Shown here: positions 36,813 through 46,179 of the stretch, piece by piece
Numbering within the stretch: the first letter of the stretch is position 1
Layout: each line of letters starts with the position of its first letter
NCBI GenBank assembly: GCA_025355165.1
Contig: JANYAD010000214.1
Coordinates: forward strand, 1-64,000
DNA: 64,000 nucleotides
From: Gammaproteobacteria bacterium
Lineage (GTDB): Bacteria; Pseudomonadota; Gammaproteobacteria; Steroidobacterales; Steroidobacteraceae
Direction of reading: 5' to 3'
The notes under the pieces: generated by a model
Database searches by the model: none
The model's input: only the letters and a program-made list of their open reading frames with translations
What the model was told of the DNA's origin: nothing
Program-made: the position numbers and the translations under genes

Positions 36813-36893
36813 ATGACTGGCATCGAGCGACAGCGGCGCCAGCTAGCAGCCTTTAAGGCGAAGGTTGAGCAGGCCGAGGTGCCGGGGAGCTGA
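36813..36893 (+). CDS. possible 26-residue small ORF
   Basis: ATG 36813 to TGA 36893 encodes a short, charged, probably helical peptide (MTGIERQRRQLAAF followed by KAKVEQAEVPGS). There is no strong Shine-Dalgarno (only CGGA close by). It fills much of the 149-nt gap between the hydroxylase subunit and the cupin gene. No family recognised; it may be a chance frame. Confidence 0.2.
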   Translation: MTGIERQRRQLAAFKAKVEQAEVPGS

Positions 36894-36952
36894 GATGTCG
36901 GCCTTCATAAATTGGGTTATTCTCTTTCTTACATAAACTTCGGGGCAAATAG

Positions 36953-37438
36953 TTGAAGTCGAAACAGGCTTGGCGCGACGACGGCGTGAGGGTCATCAAG
37001 AGTGACCGCCTGGACAGTAACACGGCGCAAACGGCGGGCATGCAGCGCGCTGCGGCGATAAATTTGGCCCGCGTCGGTTCACAGAAGCTGTGGGCGGGGA
37101 CGGTGATTATTCAACCCAACGCCAAGACCGGTGCGCATCACCACGGCGCCCTTGAAAGTGTTATTTACGTCGTGCGGGGCGCGGCGCGCATGCGCTGGGG
37201 AGATCGATTGGAGTTCACCGCGAGGGCGGAAGCCGGCGATTTTATTTTTGTACCGCCCTACGTTCCTCACCAAGAAATCAATGCTTTGAGCGATGCTCCG
37301 CTTGAATGCGTCTTGGTGCGCAGCGACAACGAATCCGTGGTAGTTAATCTGAACATTGACGCGGCTGAGAGATTCGAAGAAGTTTACTGGATCGACCCCA
37401 TACACACCCCGCCTGGTGCCGGCCGCCGACAGTTATAG
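36953..37438 (+). CDS. cupin domain protein, TTG start
   Basis: A 161-residue single-domain cupin. Motif 1 is GAHHHGALESVIYVVRG (G-x-H-x-H-x3,4-E-x6-G) and motif 2 is AGDFIFVPPYVPHQEIN (G-D-x3-P-x2-x-H), so the metal site is complete (two His, Glu, His). The N-terminus DSNTAQTAGMQRAAAINLA is typical of a common small cupin family in Proteobacteria. The likely start is TTG 36953, since the next ATG would remove this conserved stretch. Function unknown; its position after the hydroxylase genes may be incidental. Confidence 0.83.
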   Translation: MKSKQAWRDDGVRVIKSDRLDSNTAQTAGMQRAAAINLARVGSQKLWAGTVIIQPNAKTGAHHHGALESVIYVVRGAARMRWGDRLEFTARAEAGDFIFVPPYVPHQEINALSDAPLECVLVRSDNESVVVNLNIDAAERFEEVYWIDPIHTPPGAGRRQL

Positions 37439-38125
37439 CGTGTGAAGCTCGTCCGTCTCTCTTCGTAGATCGGCAAGAAAATTCTCGAGTTCCGTTTTGC
37501 GTTGTGCAATCCGTGCGCGGCCGGCAGGCGATAAAATCCGTTCCGGCACCTTGTGTAAATTGTCGCTCAGCATTGCTAGCGCTTTGGGCCCGTCCGGATT
37601 GCCGCCGTGCGGGTCGACCAGAGCGATGATGCGCGCAATGCCTATCGCACCCAACCAGTCCAACGCGTCGGCGTCGTGCAAGTAAAGCGCTTCCGCGCCG
37701 AGAGGCTCTCGGTAATACATGTGTGTGCGGATCGCTCCACGCACGGCATCGATTTTTTCCATCGGAAATCCCGTGCCTTTCAATACCGATGCAACGACGC
37801 CCGCACCGACATCCGAGTGATCTAATTTTGAGTCTTCCCAAGGCGCAAATGCCGCAATATCGTGCAGGTAGGCAGCCGCAAACAGTACATCATCATCGAG
37901 ACCGACCTGGTCGGCGGCCGCCATTTCGCGGGCGAGCGCATAATCGCGCACACAGTGGGAGTAGCCCCACGCAGGATGCTTGAAGTGGCTCGCTGCAAAT
38001 TCTCGCACCGTCGCCCGCCAATCCGCAGTTGCCGGCGAAGATGCCGAAGCGGCTCCCAGAGTTAAGCAGACTCCGAACGCCGTCAGTAGCGATTCAAATA
38101 CCAGCATCCCAAGCGGCTTTTTCAT
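37433..38125 (-). CDS. exported HD-domain phosphohydrolase-like protein
   Basis: A 230-residue protein with an N-terminal signal (MKKPLGMLVFESLLTAFGVCLTLGAASAS), so it is likely periplasmic, unusual for an HD-domain protein. The HD metal motif is visible as SHCVRDYALAREMA (first His), AAYLHDIAAF (His-Asp) and a later KLDHSDVGAG / AIRTHMYY, then DADALDWLGAIG (last Asp), the order of the HD superfamily. Substrate unknown. The 3' end overlaps the cupin gene by 6 nt (convergent). It lies 9 nt downstream of the HDOD gene on the same strand and may share its transcript. Confidence 0.82.
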   Translation of the reverse strand: MKKPLGMLVFESLLTAFGVCLTLGAASASSPATADWRATVREFAASHFKHPAWGYSHCVRDYALAREMAAADQVGLDDDVLFAAAYLHDIAAFAPWEDSKLDHSDVGAGVVASVLKGTGFPMEKIDAVRGAIRTHMYYREPLGAEALYLHDADALDWLGAIGIARIIALVDPHGGNPDGPKALAMLSDNLHKVPERILSPAGRARIAQRKTELENFLADLRRETDELHTL

Positions 38126-38134
38126 TCGATAATC

Positions 38135-39055
38135 CTACGCCAAGGCCTCATGCACCTGGCGAATTTGCGCGGCAGCCGCGGTGAGTAGGGCGGCGCAATC
38201 GGCGGGAGTTACCCCGATACTCGAGAACGCATTGAGGCCGAACGTGTCGATGGTTCCGCGCTCCGGTGTGGGCAAGGCATCGGCAAGCAGCACACTGGCG
38301 ATCAGCACATCGACCAGCTTTGCGCCGTGTTTGCTTTTTCGATCGAGATCTCCTTGGTCTCCCACCGCATCACACATCTCCTCCGCAAAGCCCCAACTTT
38401 GCAGCACTGCCTTACCGATCGAGGCCTGCCAGCCGCTGATAAGCTCTATCCAAAGCTGATCCCCGGGCGACTCGCCGGCGCCGCTGACCACCCGCGCCAT
38501 GATGTACAACTTGCCGATACCATGTATCAGGCCGGTCAAAAAAGCCTCATCGGGAGGCACTTTCGTTCGCTGCGCGATCAATTTGCAGATGCAAGCCACG
38601 GCGATGCTTCTATTCCATAAATCGGACAGCGGTTTGGCAATGGCGCGTAGCGAGGACTCGTTTTTCATGTGTTGCATGGCATACGACATGGCCGTGCCTT
38701 GGACCATTTGATGGCCGAGGCGCGTGATTGCGGAGCGTAGATCAGCGAGCGGTTTGCCCGAGCTGTTGAAGGCCGCCGAGTTGGCAGTTTGCAGCACGCG
38801 GGCCGCAAGTCGAGGCTCGGCGCCGACCATGGTGACCACCCGCTCACTGCTACTGTTTGGATCAGCCAAGGCCTGGCTGATCCGGATCACGACGTCGGGG
38901 AAGCAGGGCAAATCGACGGTTCCTTGCGAGACTTGCGAGGCCAGAGTTTGCAGAAACTTCAGTGCGATCGCGCGCTCTTCCGGCGTGGCGGCCACATCGT
39001 TCGCCGGCACGGATTTGCCGCCGGAGCTATATGTTGGAGCAGTTACCTTTGCCAT
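38135..39055 (-). CDS. HDOD domain protein
   Basis: A 306-residue cytoplasmic protein carrying an HDOD domain, a catalytically dead relative of HD phosphohydrolases used in bacterial signalling. Visible features: LPCFPDVVIRISQALADPNS, the RLAARVLQTANSAAFN block, AITRLGHQMVQGTAMSYAM and FLTGLIHGIGKLYIM. No output domain is fused. Such proteins often act with c-di-GMP or chemosensory systems; a GGDEF/EAL protein lies 1.2 kb away but no direct link is shown. A second, broken HDOD gene is at 59.4-60.4 kb. Confidence 0.92.
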   Translation of the reverse strand: MAKVTAPTYSSGGKSVPANDVAATPEERAIALKFLQTLASQVSQGTVDLPCFPDVVIRISQALADPNSSSERVVTMVGAEPRLAARVLQTANSAAFNSSGKPLADLRSAITRLGHQMVQGTAMSYAMQHMKNESSLRAIAKPLSDLWNRSIAVACICKLIAQRTKVPPDEAFLTGLIHGIGKLYIMARVVSGAGESPGDQLWIELISGWQASIGKAVLQSWGFAEEMCDAVGDQGDLDRKSKHGAKLVDVLIASVLLADALPTPERGTIDTFGLNAFSSIGVTPADCAALLTAAAAQIRQVHEALA

Positions 39056-39067
39056 AGGAACATAAGG

Positions 39068-40054
39068 CTAGCTTAAAACCGCCTCGTTGTACTCACGCCC
39101 CGCCAGCCAAGCGTGAATCTGGCCAATGATGGACAGCGCGATGCCTTCGGGGGTGACCGCCCCCAGGTCCAGGCCCACCGGGCCGCGAATTCGAGTGCCG
39201 AGTTTCTCGGTTAACGGTCCCAATTCTTTTGCGAGGCGGCTACGTCGCGCTTTCGGACCGAGCAATCCGACGTAGGCAGGGAGGCCAGCTTGCGCCAACT
39301 CGCGCAAATAGAGTTCATCCGAGGGTAGATGATGGCTCATGACCACGGCTGCATGACAGCGAGACAAATCCATCTCGCTGCGTAACACTCTGGGGCTGGC
39401 AACGCGCACATCGCAGCCAGGAAAGCGCGCCTCAACCGCATACCCCGGCCTGTGATCGATTACCGAAACGCGCCAACCCAAGGTGCGCGCAGTACTCGCG
39501 ACCGGTTGTGCATCGGGCGCCGCTCCGCAGATCAGCAGGTGGGGCGGCGGAGCCAAGGCTTGCACGTATGCGCGCTCCATTTCCGCCGGCGGCAGGGATT
39601 GCCCCGCGTGATAAGTGCCAAGCAGAGCGTGGTCCGAATCATGCACCATGATCAACGTCGCGGATTCACCCATCTGCGTGGTACGCCCGGCCAAGGCCAG
39701 CGCCGCCTCGGCTCGCGTTCCGGAGCCCGCGGGCTCCAGAAGGACGCGCATGGTGCCTTCGCAGCCGGCCCCGACGCCGAACAGCGTATCGTCCGGTCCC
39801 CGCGTGTCGTATTCGAAGGCCTGCGCGGCGTCGCTGTCTGCCACCTTTCGAGCATGGATCTGCAGGTCTGACTCCAGACAGCCGCCGCTGAGCAAACCTA
39901 TATAGCTGCCGTCGGCCATGAGCAGCATCCGTGCCCCGGGCTTGCGGTAGGTAGATCCTGCCGTCCTGACAACCGTCGCTAACACACGCGAAGGATTCGC
40001 GCCGGGTAAGCGCTCCAGTAAAAGCTCAAGACTGGTATCAAGCCGAACGTCCAT
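39068..40054 (-). CDS. XdhC/CoxI family molybdenum-cofactor insertion protein
   Basis: A 328-residue protein from the preferred start at 40054 (MDVRLDTSLELLLERL); the frame stays open to 40129. The N-terminal XdhC/CoxI domain is recognised from VLATVVRTAGSTYRKPGARML and GGCLESDLQIHAR, the C-terminal Rossmann domain from LLICGAAPDAQPVA, VSVIDHRPGY and AAVVMSHHLPSDELYLREL. XdhC binds the molybdenum cofactor, protects its sulfurated form and loads it into xanthine-oxidase-type enzymes, so the 34-36.8 kb hydroxylase is its probable client. Same strand as the HDOD gene, 12 nt apart. Confidence 0.9.
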   Translation of the reverse strand: MDVRLDTSLELLLERLPGANPSRVLATVVRTAGSTYRKPGARMLLMADGSYIGLLSGGCLESDLQIHARKVADSDAAQAFEYDTRGPDDTLFGVGAGCEGTMRVLLEPAGSGTRAEAALALAGRTTQMGESATLIMVHDSDHALLGTYHAGQSLPPAEMERAYVQALAPPPHLLICGAAPDAQPVASTARTLGWRVSVIDHRPGYAVEARFPGCDVRVASPRVLRSEMDLSRCHAAVVMSHHLPSDELYLRELAQAGLPAYVGLLGPKARRSRLAKELGPLTEKLGTRIRGPVGLDLGAVTPEGIALSIIGQIHAWLAGREYNEAVLS

Positions 40055-40225
40055 GACGCATTGTTTCATACGCATGGGGGGAGTCCTACACGGGACTGTG
40101 GACCCCATATCGGTTACTTCAGAAGGCATCGCAGATACTCGGGGTAAGTAACCAGACTGTAAGTAGATTATGTCGCATCCTCACTTATTTTTGCAACCTG
40201 CCGGCCCGCCGGGTCTTGCGGTAGC

Positions 40226-42883
40226 ATGAGCCGGCTGGAATGGCTCCGGGCGTCGCTGGGAGGACGTGTCGGGTGGGTGGTGGGCGGCGGTGTAGTGTTG
40301 GTGGCGGCGCTCGGCGTTGCCGTGAACAGTCAGCGAAACTGGCATAGCCAGGCGACCCATCTTGAACGCGAATATTTGAACTTGCAGCTGGCTCAACTGG
40401 CGCACGAATTGAGCGCCGAATCCAGTCAGCTCGCGGACCGCGCTCGCGAGCTTGCCGAGTCCGAGGCAGTCATTCATCTGGTTCAGGAAAATAGCGACGC
40501 TGCTGCGGATCGCTTGGTCATTGCGGATACGGCGCGCCGGGGCGCCGACGCCCTGCTGGTACTGAACGCCTCCCACGCTGCGCGCATGAGTGTCCGCTTC
40601 GAAAGCGGCCAGCCGAACGAGCAAACGCCGGATCCTTCACCGGTGCAGCTGGTCGAGTCACTCAATCTTCCAGAATATACAAACCGAAGCGTACAAATAG
40701 CGACCTTTGCAGATGACCGGTGGATCGTCGCACGGCCTGTCATCGGGCATTCGGCAACGGCCTCGCTTCTCGGTTGGGTAGTGGTGAGCCGGTCACTGTC
40801 GCCGGCACTCCTTACCAGCCTGGCCAATTCCGTGGGCGGATCGTTGAGCCCGCAGCCGCTCAGCGGGTTCGAGCCCGCTCCGTTGGAAACGGCTGATGCT
40901 CTCAGTGTCACCACGAGTCTGTCGCGAGATCAGTCCTCAGGTCTCATTGCCGTGCGCGATGGCCGCGGACGGGCGGTGCGAGGGTTTCGCTTCGCCCCCA
41001 CCGGTGCGCCCGGGGCCGATTGGGTGCCGACTGAGCCTGCGCGCGACGGCCTTGCATATGCGTGGGCCGCGGCGCTGCTGCTGGCTGTCCTGGTCGTGAT
41101 CGGCATCTGGGCGCGGCGCTATGTTCGCCAACAACGCTCGGTTGACGCCCGCTACAAGGCCCTCATCGATCAAGCCAACGACGGCATCGTCATCGTGGAC
41201 ACCAAGAACCACCAGGTGCTGTACACGAACCCCGCATTTCTCAATCGCTTGGGTTACACCAATGAGGAAGCCCAGTCACTAACGCTGTCAGATATTTTTG
41301 CCGACGGCGAGGCCTCCCCGGAAAACGTGGTGGCGAGACTGAGCGACATCCACTCTCAAATGGCCGTGACCATGCAGCAACGCTGCAAGAATGGTTCACT
41401 TCTTGCCACCGAGGTGCGCTGCAATGCGCTCGACGTTGACGGACGCGAGGTCCTCGCTTACGTCACGCACGATGTGTCGCTGCGCAGAAAAGCAGAACAG
41501 CAGCTGATCGAGAATCAGCAGCGCCTGGATAAGATGGCGCATCACGATCAGCTGACCGGCCTGCCCAACCGTCACTACCTGACCACCTTTCTCCCACAGG
41601 CAATCACAGAGGCCAAGGCCGCCAACACCATGCTCGGCGTGGTGTTCCTCGATCTGGACCGCTTCAAGCACATCAACGATACGCGCGGCCATGAAACCGG
41701 CGACAAGCTGCTTCAAGAGGTCGCTGGCCGTCTTCGCGCTTGCGTGCGCGACTCCGATGTGGTCATCCGTATGGGCGGCGATGAGTTCGTGGTCGTATTC
41801 AGGAACGTCAAGAAGTACGACGAGATAACGCTGGGCTCGGGCCGCATCATCGAGACCCTGAACCGCCCCATCATCATCGATGGGCACTCTTTACAGACCA
41901 CGGGCAGCGTCGGTGTCAGCATGTATCCGCGTGATGGCGCCGACATGGTTGAACTGCTCAAGCATTCGGATACGGCGATGTACCAGGCAAAGGATCGCGG
42001 CCGTAACAACGTGCAGATGTTCAGTCACGCCATGAACCGCAAGCTCAAGCATCGAGTGGCCGTCGAGGCATCGCTGCGCGAAGCACTGCGGCTTAAGCAG
42101 CTTGACGTGCACTACCAGCCATTTGTCAATCTGGTTACGCGCAAGATAGTCGGACTGGAAGCGCTGATTCGCTGGTCGCATCCGGTGCATGGGATGATTC
42201 CCGCCGATCAATTCATTCCAGTAGCTGAAGAAACCGGCTTGATTGTGCCGATGGGCAATTTCGTGCTGCATCGAACCATGCAAAACATGAGCACATGGCG
42301 CAGTGCCGGTATTACCTTGGTACCGGTCTCCTTAAACGTCGCCCCGGCGCAGCTGCTACGCGGCGAGCTGCAATCCACCATCTCGACATTGCTGAAAAGC
42401 CACGGGCTGCGCCCGGAGCTGCTGCAATTGGAGATGACCGAACGGGCAGTGTTCGATTCGCATTCTCCCTCAGGCGAAAACCGTCAGGACACCTTGGCGC
42501 GGCTGCGCGATTCGGGAATCAAAATCGCTATCGATGATTTCGGAACCGGATATTCGAGCTTAAGTTACCTAAAAAATTGGCGGGTAGATGCGCTCAAAAT
42601 TGACAGAAGCTTCGTCAGAGACCTGGTCACTGACTCAAGCGATCTGGCCATTGTCAGTGCCATTATTGCGATCGCCCGGCATTTGCATATCGAGGTCATC
42701 GCCGAAGGCATCGAGGCCTACCAACAGGTTGAGATACTGCGAAAGCTGGGCTGCTCGGTGGGTCAGGGGTTCTTATTCGCGCGGCCCATGCCGGCCGATG
42801 AAGTGCTACAGCTGCTGAGGAGCGAAGCGACGCCGGTAAAGGAAGAAGAGGATATGTTGGCCGTCTTCAGCGCAATCTCCTAG
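40226..42883 (+). CDS. membrane PAS-GGDEF-EAL c-di-GMP protein
   Basis: An 885-residue receptor. TM1 is about 14-33 and TM2 about 279-299 (AWAAALLLAVLVVIGIW), enclosing a periplasmic sensor of about 240 residues, possibly CHASE4-like. A PAS domain (about 305-415: YKALIDQANDGIVIVD) and a short linker helix precede a GGDEF domain with an intact active site (M-G-G-D-E-F near 517) and an EAL domain with E-A-L-I-R-W near 645, DDFGTGYSSL and the KIDRSFV loop. Both synthase and phosphodiesterase motifs are intact, so net direction is unknown. Divergent from xdhC over 171 nt. Confidence 0.95.
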   Translation: MSRLEWLRASLGGRVGWVVGGGVVLVAALGVAVNSQRNWHSQATHLEREYLNLQLAQLAHELSAESSQLADRARELAESEAVIHLVQENSDAAADRLVIADTARRGADALLVLNASHAARMSVRFESGQPNEQTPDPSPVQLVESLNLPEYTNRSVQIATFADDRWIVARPVIGHSATASLLGWVVVSRSLSPALLTSLANSVGGSLSPQPLSGFEPAPLETADALSVTTSLSRDQSSGLIAVRDGRGRAVRGFRFAPTGAPGADWVPTEPARDGLAYAWAAALLLAVLVVIGIWARRYVRQQRSVDARYKALIDQANDGIVIVDTKNHQVLYTNPAFLNRLGYTNEEAQSLTLSDIFADGEASPENVVARLSDIHSQMAVTMQQRCKNGSLLATEVRCNALDVDGREVLAYVTHDVSLRRKAEQQLIENQQRLDKMAHHDQLTGLPNRHYLTTFLPQAITEAKAANTMLGVVFLDLDRFKHINDTRGHETGDKLLQEVAGRLRACVRDSDVVIRMGGDEFVVVFRNVKKYDEITLGSGRIIETLNRPIIIDGHSLQTTGSVGVSMYPRDGADMVELLKHSDTAMYQAKDRGRNNVQMFSHAMNRKLKHRVAVEASLREALRLKQLDVHYQPFVNLVTRKIVGLEALIRWSHPVHGMIPADQFIPVAEETGLIVPMGNFVLHRTMQNMSTWRSAGITLVPVSLNVAPAQLLRGELQSTISTLLKSHGLRPELLQLEMTERAVFDSHSPSGENRQDTLARLRDSGIKIAIDDFGTGYSSLSYLKNWRVDALKIDRSFVRDLVTDSSDLAIVSAIIAIARHLHIEVIAEGIEAYQQVEILRKLGCSVGQGFLFARPMPADEVLQLLRSEATPVKEEEDMLAVFSAIS

Positions 42884-44121
42884 GCGTCTGAGGGTACGGC
42901 GCTTTCCTTCAGATCGCCTTCCCATTTGGCGACCAACGTGCACGCCAGCGCATTGCCGATGACATTGGTGGCCGTGCGCCCCATGTCGAGCACGTGGTCG
43001 ACCGCGATAACAAACACCAGGCCCTGTTCCGGTAGCCCAAAATAGCCAAGCGATGCGGAGATCACCATCAATGCGGCGCGCGGCACGCCCGCGATACCTT
43101 TGCTGGTGACCATGAGGATGAGGAGCATCATGAGCTGCTGATCCACACTCAAGTCGATGCGATAGATTTGAGCAATGAACAATACACCAAATGCGCAATA
43201 CATGGCCGAGCCGCACAGATTGAACGAATAGCCCAAGGGCAGAACAAAGGAGGCAATGCGAGTGCTGACGCCAAAGGACTCCAAGCGCTGCAGTGTCAGC
43301 GGATAAGCCGCTTCGGAACTGGCCGTGGCAAAAGCTAACAGCAATGGCGAGCGGATAGTTCGCAACAATTCGCGGGAGCGCCGCCCAATGCTCAAGTACA
43401 GCACCAGTACGAAAAAAATCCACAAAAGCACAAGAGCCAAGTAAAAGCTCGCGATAAACTTTGCGTACACCAGCAACACGGCGGCACCCTGGGTCAGAAC
43501 TGTCGCGGCGAGCGCGGCGAAGATCGCCAGAGGAGCCAGTGCCATGATGTACCGGGTCATTTTCAAGATCACCGCGGCGATTTCATCGAGAGCATCGATG
43601 AGTTTTTCGACTTTGGTGCCGAGGCTGGACGCCGCCGCGCCAAACAAAACCGAGAACACGACGATTTGCAGCACCTCATTGCTGGCCATGGCCTGGACAA
43701 TGGAGCTAGGAATCACATGATCGAGTATCTCCGTCAGCCGTAGGGGAGCGTGTAGGCTGTTCCCGGGGTGCACGGCGGCGGAGGCGGTAAGGCCAAAGCC
43801 CGGCTTGAATAACTGTACGGCCAAGACCCCGATGGTCATCGAAATCAAGGTAGCGAGCACGAACCATCCCAGCGCTTTGGCGCCGATTCGAACGATGGAC
43901 GCTGCGCCCTCCATACGCGCAACGCCGACCACGAGGGTCGAGAACACCAAAGGCGCTATGATCATCTTGATGAGATGCAAAAAGCTCGTCGTCACGAGTG
44001 ATAATCCGGCTGCGGTATCATCGGTTGCAGGACCGGTGCCGAGGCTCTGATGCAAGATCAGGCCCACCGACGGTCCGGCAATCATGGCTAGAATGACGAA
44101 CCAAGTCAGACGCGATTTCAT
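42880..44121 (-). CDS. dicarboxylate/amino acid:cation symporter (DAACS family)
   Basis: A 413-residue secondary transporter of the GltP/DctA family. It has multiple hydrophobic segments and the family hairpin and TM regions: the serine-rich AFATASSEAAYPLTLQRLESFGV, the SFVLPLGYSFNLCGSAMY segment, and SKGIAGVPRAALMVISASL followed by VDHVLDMGRTATNVIGNALAC near the C-terminus (D-x3-D-x2-R-T-x2-N-V region). It imports C4-dicarboxylates or glutamate/aspartate with protons or sodium. The 3' end overlaps the GGDEF/EAL gene by 4 nt. It is divergent, 23 nt apart, from the PLP dehydratase gene. Confidence 0.94.
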   Translation of the reverse strand: MKSRLTWFVILAMIAGPSVGLILHQSLGTGPATDDTAAGLSLVTTSFLHLIKMIIAPLVFSTLVVGVARMEGAASIVRIGAKALGWFVLATLISMTIGVLAVQLFKPGFGLTASAAVHPGNSLHAPLRLTEILDHVIPSSIVQAMASNEVLQIVVFSVLFGAAASSLGTKVEKLIDALDEIAAVILKMTRYIMALAPLAIFAALAATVLTQGAAVLLVYAKFIASFYLALVLLWIFFVLVLYLSIGRRSRELLRTIRSPLLLAFATASSEAAYPLTLQRLESFGVSTRIASFVLPLGYSFNLCGSAMYCAFGVLFIAQIYRIDLSVDQQLMMLLILMVTSKGIAGVPRAALMVISASLGYFGLPEQGLVFVIAVDHVLDMGRTATNVIGNALACTLVAKWEGDLKESAVPSDA

Positions 44122-44144
44122 GTCCTACTTTTAGCATAGAGCCT

Positions 44145-45110
44145 ATGAACACACGTAGCCCGCCCACGCCCGCTCTTCGCATGGAAGCGATCCGCGAAGC
44201 CCACGCACGGATCCGCGACAAGATTCATCGAACGCCGGTGATGACCAGCGAGGTACTGGACCAGCTGGCGGGAAGCCGGCTGTACTTCAAGTGTGAAAAC
44301 TTGCAGAAAGTGGGTGCCTTCAAAGCGCGGGGTGCCACCAACGCCGTGTTCCTGCTCACCGATGAGGAGGCCGCCAGAGGTGTGGTGACGCATTCCTCGG
44401 GAAATCACGCGGCTGCGCTGGCGCGGGCGGCCGCGCTGCGGGGAATAGCTGCATACATCGTGATGCCGAGCAATTCACCGTTGGCGAAGCAAGCAGCGGT
44501 GCGGCGCTATGGCGGCGAAATCCTGCTGTGCGAGCCCACACTCGCGGCCCGCGAGACGACGGCGCGCCAAGTCATGGAGCGCACTGGAGCCGCATTTATC
44601 CACCCGTATGACGACTTGCGAGTGATGGCGGGGCAGGGGACGACGGCCATCGAATTTCTCGATGAAGTTCCGCAGCTTGATGTGATCCTATGCCCGGTGG
44701 GTGGAGGCGGACAGCTGAGCGGGGTTGCCGTGGCGGCCAAACACATCAATGCCGATATGCGCGTGATCGGCGTCGAGCCGGCGGGTGCGGACGATGCTGC
44801 GCGCTCGCTCAAAGCAGGAGAAATCCTTCCCATGGTCAATCCGCGCACCATTGCGGACGGTCTCAAGACTTCACTGGGTGAGAAGCCGTTCGCCGAAATT
44901 ATCCGCTTGGTCGATGACATCGTGACGGTGGGCGAAGAATCGATCGTTGAGGCGATGCGCCGGATCTTGGAAGTCATGAAGCTGCTGGTGGAGCCTTCCG
45001 GTGCCGTGCCCTATGCGGCCATCCTTGAAAGAAAGGTATCGGGGGCGGACATCGGCATCATATTAAGCGGCGGAAACCTCGACTTGGATCGCCTGCCCTG
45101 GCAGAAGTAA
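44145..45110 (+). CDS. PLP-dependent threonine/serine dehydratase or racemase
   Basis: A 321-residue fold-type II PLP enzyme without an ACT regulatory domain. The Schiff-base lysine sits in VGAFKARGATNAV, the substrate loop is SSGNHAAALA, and the phosphate-binding loop is CPVGGGGQLSG. This short form covers catabolic threonine dehydratase, serine racemase and threo-3-hydroxyaspartate ammonia-lyase, which motifs do not separate. The divergent neighbour is a dicarboxylate/amino acid symporter, which would suit a hydroxyaspartate or serine/threonine catabolic role; that is inference. Confidence 0.9.
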   Translation: MNTRSPPTPALRMEAIREAHARIRDKIHRTPVMTSEVLDQLAGSRLYFKCENLQKVGAFKARGATNAVFLLTDEEAARGVVTHSSGNHAAALARAAALRGIAAYIVMPSNSPLAKQAAVRRYGGEILLCEPTLAARETTARQVMERTGAAFIHPYDDLRVMAGQGTTAIEFLDEVPQLDVILCPVGGGGQLSGVAVAAKHINADMRVIGVEPAGADDAARSLKAGEILPMVNPRTIADGLKTSLGEKPFAEIIRLVDDIVTVGEESIVEAMRRILEVMKLLVEPSGAVPYAAILERKVSGADIGIILSGGNLDLDRLPWQK

Positions 45111-45118
45111 GCCAACCA

Positions 45119-46009
45119 TCAGTCCAGCAGCAGAGGGCTGACCGCATGCTCCTCTGCAATGCTGCCCGCGAGCGAGAGCGCTTGCGCACGTGTCGGTGTA
45201 TCACGCACCCATCCTGCACTCGACGGCAGGGGTTGATCGATCAGCAATGCAAGCAAGCTGGCGTTGGTGATTTCCACCGAATCGAATGGAGTTCCGTGGC
45301 GTGAGCCCTTCACGACGACCAATTCGGCGTCGAGCCTCGCGGCCAATTCCTGCTTTTCCGCCAGGGGCGTGAAGTCGTTTTCAGCAGCGATGAGCAAGGT
45401 GCGGCATTTCAGCAGATGGAGCCGATCGAAAATCGCCCAGCGTGCGAGGGCGAGGCCGGTGGCAAGATAGGAATTGGTCGGCACTGTTCCGAGCACGTGT
45501 GCGGCGTGCTCGCGCAGGGCCCGCTGCCAGGGTTCCGGAAATAATCGAGCCGACATCAGATAGGCCGCTCGAGGCATGCCGAACAAGCGCACGATGCTCG
45601 CTGAGATGTAAATCTCCAACCTTTTTCGAATGTCCCGCGGCTGGTAGGTGGCTAGACTGTTGATCAGACCGAGCCTCGGAACATGGGCCGGCCGCATCGT
45701 CGCCATTTCCAGCGCCACGGCACCACCCAGGGAAAATCCGACGATATTGGGCTTTTTCACCTCAAGATGATCCATGAGCTTCCATAATGCGCTCGCGAAT
45801 CCTGCAATAGTGTACCCAGTGCGCGGCGGCTGGCTATGACCGCTGCCTGGCAAGTCCGGAGTGATGATACGGAAGCGGTGCTCCAGCGCCGCTACTTGAA
45901 ACGCCCAGTCTGCGCCGGTGCTTCCCAAGCCGTGAATAAGCAATAAGGGCTCGCCCCGTCCCCGCTCAAGGTAATGAATCGAGAGGTCATCGTTACGAAA
46001 GAAAGGCAT
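45119..46009 (-). CDS. alpha/beta-fold hydrolase
   Basis: A 296-residue soluble hydrolase. Oxyanion region LLLIHGLGSTGADW, nucleophile elbow G-F-S-L-G-G (VGFSLGGAVALEMA), an acid in LLIAAENDFTPLAEKQ, and the His in VVVKGSRHGTPFDSVEI. The start at 46009 (MPFFRNDDLSIHYLERG) is the family-like N-terminus; the longer frame to 46141 has no such sequence. Substrate unknown. Convergent with the dehydratase gene, 8 nt between stops. Confidence 0.91.
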   Translation of the reverse strand: MPFFRNDDLSIHYLERGRGEPLLLIHGLGSTGADWAFQVAALEHRFRIITPDLPGSGHSQPPRTGYTIAGFASALWKLMDHLEVKKPNIVGFSLGGAVALEMATMRPAHVPRLGLINSLATYQPRDIRKRLEIYISASIVRLFGMPRAAYLMSARLFPEPWQRALREHAAHVLGTVPTNSYLATGLALARWAIFDRLHLLKCRTLLIAAENDFTPLAEKQELAARLDAELVVVKGSRHGTPFDSVEITNASLLALLIDQPLPSSAGWVRDTPTRAQALSLAGSIAEEHAVSPLLLD

Positions 46010-46179
46010 CGTCTTCGCTCCAAGGCACGCCCTAGAGTTTCTGCCGCGTGAGTGCGGGTGTCTACGACAGGAATTTCCCAGCGATCTGGTGGCACGCGCC
46101 AATCTTTCTGTAGGCGCAGTACCACAACTAGAATATGACAACTCAAGTGATGCCGTTGCAAGTAGCGCGCGGATTCAAA

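Noticed and set aside
46010-46161. Minus-strand frame (VVVLRLQKDWRVPPDRWEIP) upstream of the alpha/beta hydrolase.
   Set aside because: Protein-like in part but runs into the hydrolase start region, matches no family I know and lacks a clear ribosome site.
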